The translations under genes were made by a program, and so were the position numbers. 64,000 bases of DNA, from the NCBI GenBank assembly GCA_958439205.1, contig OY288189.1:2929001-2993000 (forward strand). The letters are read 5' to 3'. The stretch is from an uncultured Allorhizobium sp. Its GTDB lineage: Bacteria > Pseudomonadota > Alphaproteobacteria > Rhizobiales > Rhizobiaceae. The notes beneath the pieces are model-generated. The model was not told the DNA's origin, searched no databases, and saw only the letters and a list, made by a program, of their open reading frames with translations. Shown here piece by piece: positions 63,136 to 64,000 of the stretch; within the stretch, counting starts at the first letter, position 1, and each line of letters begins with the position of its first letter.

Positions 63136-63171
63136 AAAAACCCCGGATCTCCTCCCAGATCCGGGGTTTTT
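63136..63171. terminator. Bidirectional terminator with an anti-SD-like loop
   Basis: AAAAACCCCGGATCT and its exact complement form a 15-base stem with loop CCTCCC. On the plus strand a T run follows; on the minus strand, likewise. The string CTCCTCCC (63149-63156) crosses the loop, one base short of the three sRNA motifs. It ends both the DUF1127 and the nucleoside hydrolase transcripts. Confidence 0.95.
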
Positions 63172-63194
63172 CTTTGCCTACTCAGCGGCGCTGC

Positions 63195-64000
63195 TCAGTC
63201 TTCGCGGACGGCAACGATCACGTCGTGAATGAGCTTCAGCACAGCCGGCGCATCGATCTCGGTGCAGATCTTCTGGCTCGGCAGATCACCGTCCCAATCG
63301 GAGGGACCAAATCCGCGACCATCCGGCTTCTGGATCGTCTGGCCGTCGGCAATGCCGCCGCAGACGACGCGGATGACGCCACTGCGGGTCTTGAAGAGTT
63401 CCGGCGCCACGACATAGACGCAGGCGCAGCTGTCGTGAACGACCATGCCGTCGTCGACCAGGCCCTCGTAAAAATCGATGTAGAACTGCGAGAGGTCGAA
63501 CAGCAGGCGCGCGCGGCTGGTGCCGGCTGCGTCTCGGATGTCAGCGAGCTGCGAACGGGTCATCACCGTCTGCATGGTAACGTCGAGGCCGACGACCACG
63601 ACAGGCCATTTTGCGGTCATCACCACGTCCGCCGCTTCCGGGTCGCCATGGATATTGGCTTCGGCGGCCGGCGTCACATTGCCGTTGACGTCGAAGGCGC
63701 CGCCCATGATGACGATCTCTTTCACGAGATTGACGATCTCGGGATCTTCCTTGAGCGCATTGGCGAGATTGGTCATGCGGCCGACGGCGACGATGGTCAC
63801 CTCGCCCGGATTGGCACGCACCGTCTCGACGATGAAGCGGTGAGCCAGGCGCGGGTCGGCATGAACATCCGTCACCTCGGGCACGCCGATATTGCCAAGC
63901 CCGTCATCGCCATGGATGAATTTCGGTGGCTCATGGCTGACCCGATGCGGGAGGAAGGTCTCGCCGGCGCCGCGTGAAACGGGGGCATCGATTTTCCATT
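63195..64000 (-). CDS. Nucleoside hydrolase (5' end beyond the window)
   Basis: About 268 residues of an inosine-uridine-type nucleoside hydrolase, which splits the ribosyl bond of nucleosides. Visible are FIHGDDGLGNIGVPEV, the segment VAVGRMTNLANALKEDPEIV, EIVIMGGAFDVNGNVTPAAEANIHGDPEAADVV (in overlapping parts) and a late HDSCACVYVVAPELF with the expected Asp and His. The N-terminal DTDPGxDD metal motif lies past position 64000. The reading frame is open to the edge, so the gene is cut by the window, not broken. Confidence 0.92.
   Translation of the reverse strand, partial: WKIDAPVSRGAGETFLPHRVSHEPPKFIHGDDGLGNIGVPEVTDVHADPRLAHRFIVETVRANPGEVTIVAVGRMTNLANALKEDPEIVNLVKEIVIMGGAFDVNGNVTPAAEANIHGDPEAADVVMTAKWPVVVVGLDVTMQTVMTRSQLADIRDAAGTSRARLLFDLSQFYIDFYEGLVDDGMVVHDSCACVYVVAPELFKTRSGVIRVVCGGIADGQTIQKPDGRGFGPSDWDGDLPSQKICTEIDAPAVLKLIHDVIVAVRED

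Overview
The window is chromosomal core DNA of an alphaproteobacterium of the Rhizobiaceae (Rhizobium, Agrobacterium or Sinorhizobium relatives). The reasons are the high GC content, the lpx-fabZ-bamA-rseP-cdsA-uppS-frr-pyrH-tsf-rpsB order, a general L-amino-acid transporter (aapJQMP), an EipB/DUF1849 protein, a DUF3126 protein, mitochondrial-type complex I accessory proteins, promoters of the CTTGAC-17-TATGTT type, and an sRNA with three CCUCCUCCC loops. No insertion sequence, prophage, integrase, CRISPR array or rRNA was seen. Five tRNA types or copies are interspersed: Arg-TCT, Pro-TGG, Glu-TTC three times, and Leu-TAG.

Layout. 1-4.7 kb is a zinc module: zur and znuB-znuC on the minus strand, divergent znuA, then a COG0523 GTPase gene. 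Three similar palindromes sit in front of these units and are probably Zur operators. 4.7-18 kb is one long minus-strand run for envelope and translation: rpsB, tsf, pyrH, frr, uppS, cdsA, rseP, bamA, lpxD, fabZ, lpxA, lpxI, lpxB. It covers lipid A synthesis, outer-membrane protein assembly, phospholipid and undecaprenyl precursors, and ribosome function. 18-23 kb has eipB, a RidA-like gene, a glycerophosphodiester phosphodiesterase, a FemAB-like gene, a HIT protein and azlCD. 23-33 kb has clpS-clpA, a phasin gene with its own promoter and operator, DUF3126, cysE, an enoyl-CoA hydratase-like gene, a hydrolase, a CHCC zinc-finger protein (NDUFS6-like), a flavin monooxygenase and metC. 33-37.4 kb is aapJQMP, ended by a strong terminator.

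37.4-46.2 kb is a patchwork of small and envelope genes with the tRNAs: an SNase-like membrane protein that lacks the catalytic residues, an NDUFS4-like protein, DUF192, a double cold-shock protein, gloA, lipoproteins, the tRNA-Glu triplet and recJ. 46.3-52 kb has hom, an alanine/diaminopimelate-type aminotransferase, a lipoprotein and phaC (PHA synthase, the partner of the phasin 23 kb away). 52-58 kb has hxlR, sfsA, map, radC, sthA and an MFS transporter. 58-62.4 kb has a metallo-hydrolase, the trigger factor gene and a DUF2157/GDYXXLXY membrane pair. The window ends inside a nucleoside hydrolase gene.

The most interesting stretch is 62.5-63.2 kb. An apparent small RNA carries three consecutive hairpins, each with CCUCCUCCC (anti-Shine-Dalgarno) in its loop. 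It is followed by a 48-residue DUF1127 gene whose terminator loop carries a fourth, slightly shorter copy. The two promoters share a nearly identical -10/start region, and a perfect TTAA-7-TTAA (CtrA-type) site lies between them. The motif and hairpins are seen in the sequence. The link to the alpha-r14/NfeR1 and 'cuckoo' RNA families comes from family knowledge, and their joint function with DUF1127 is inference.
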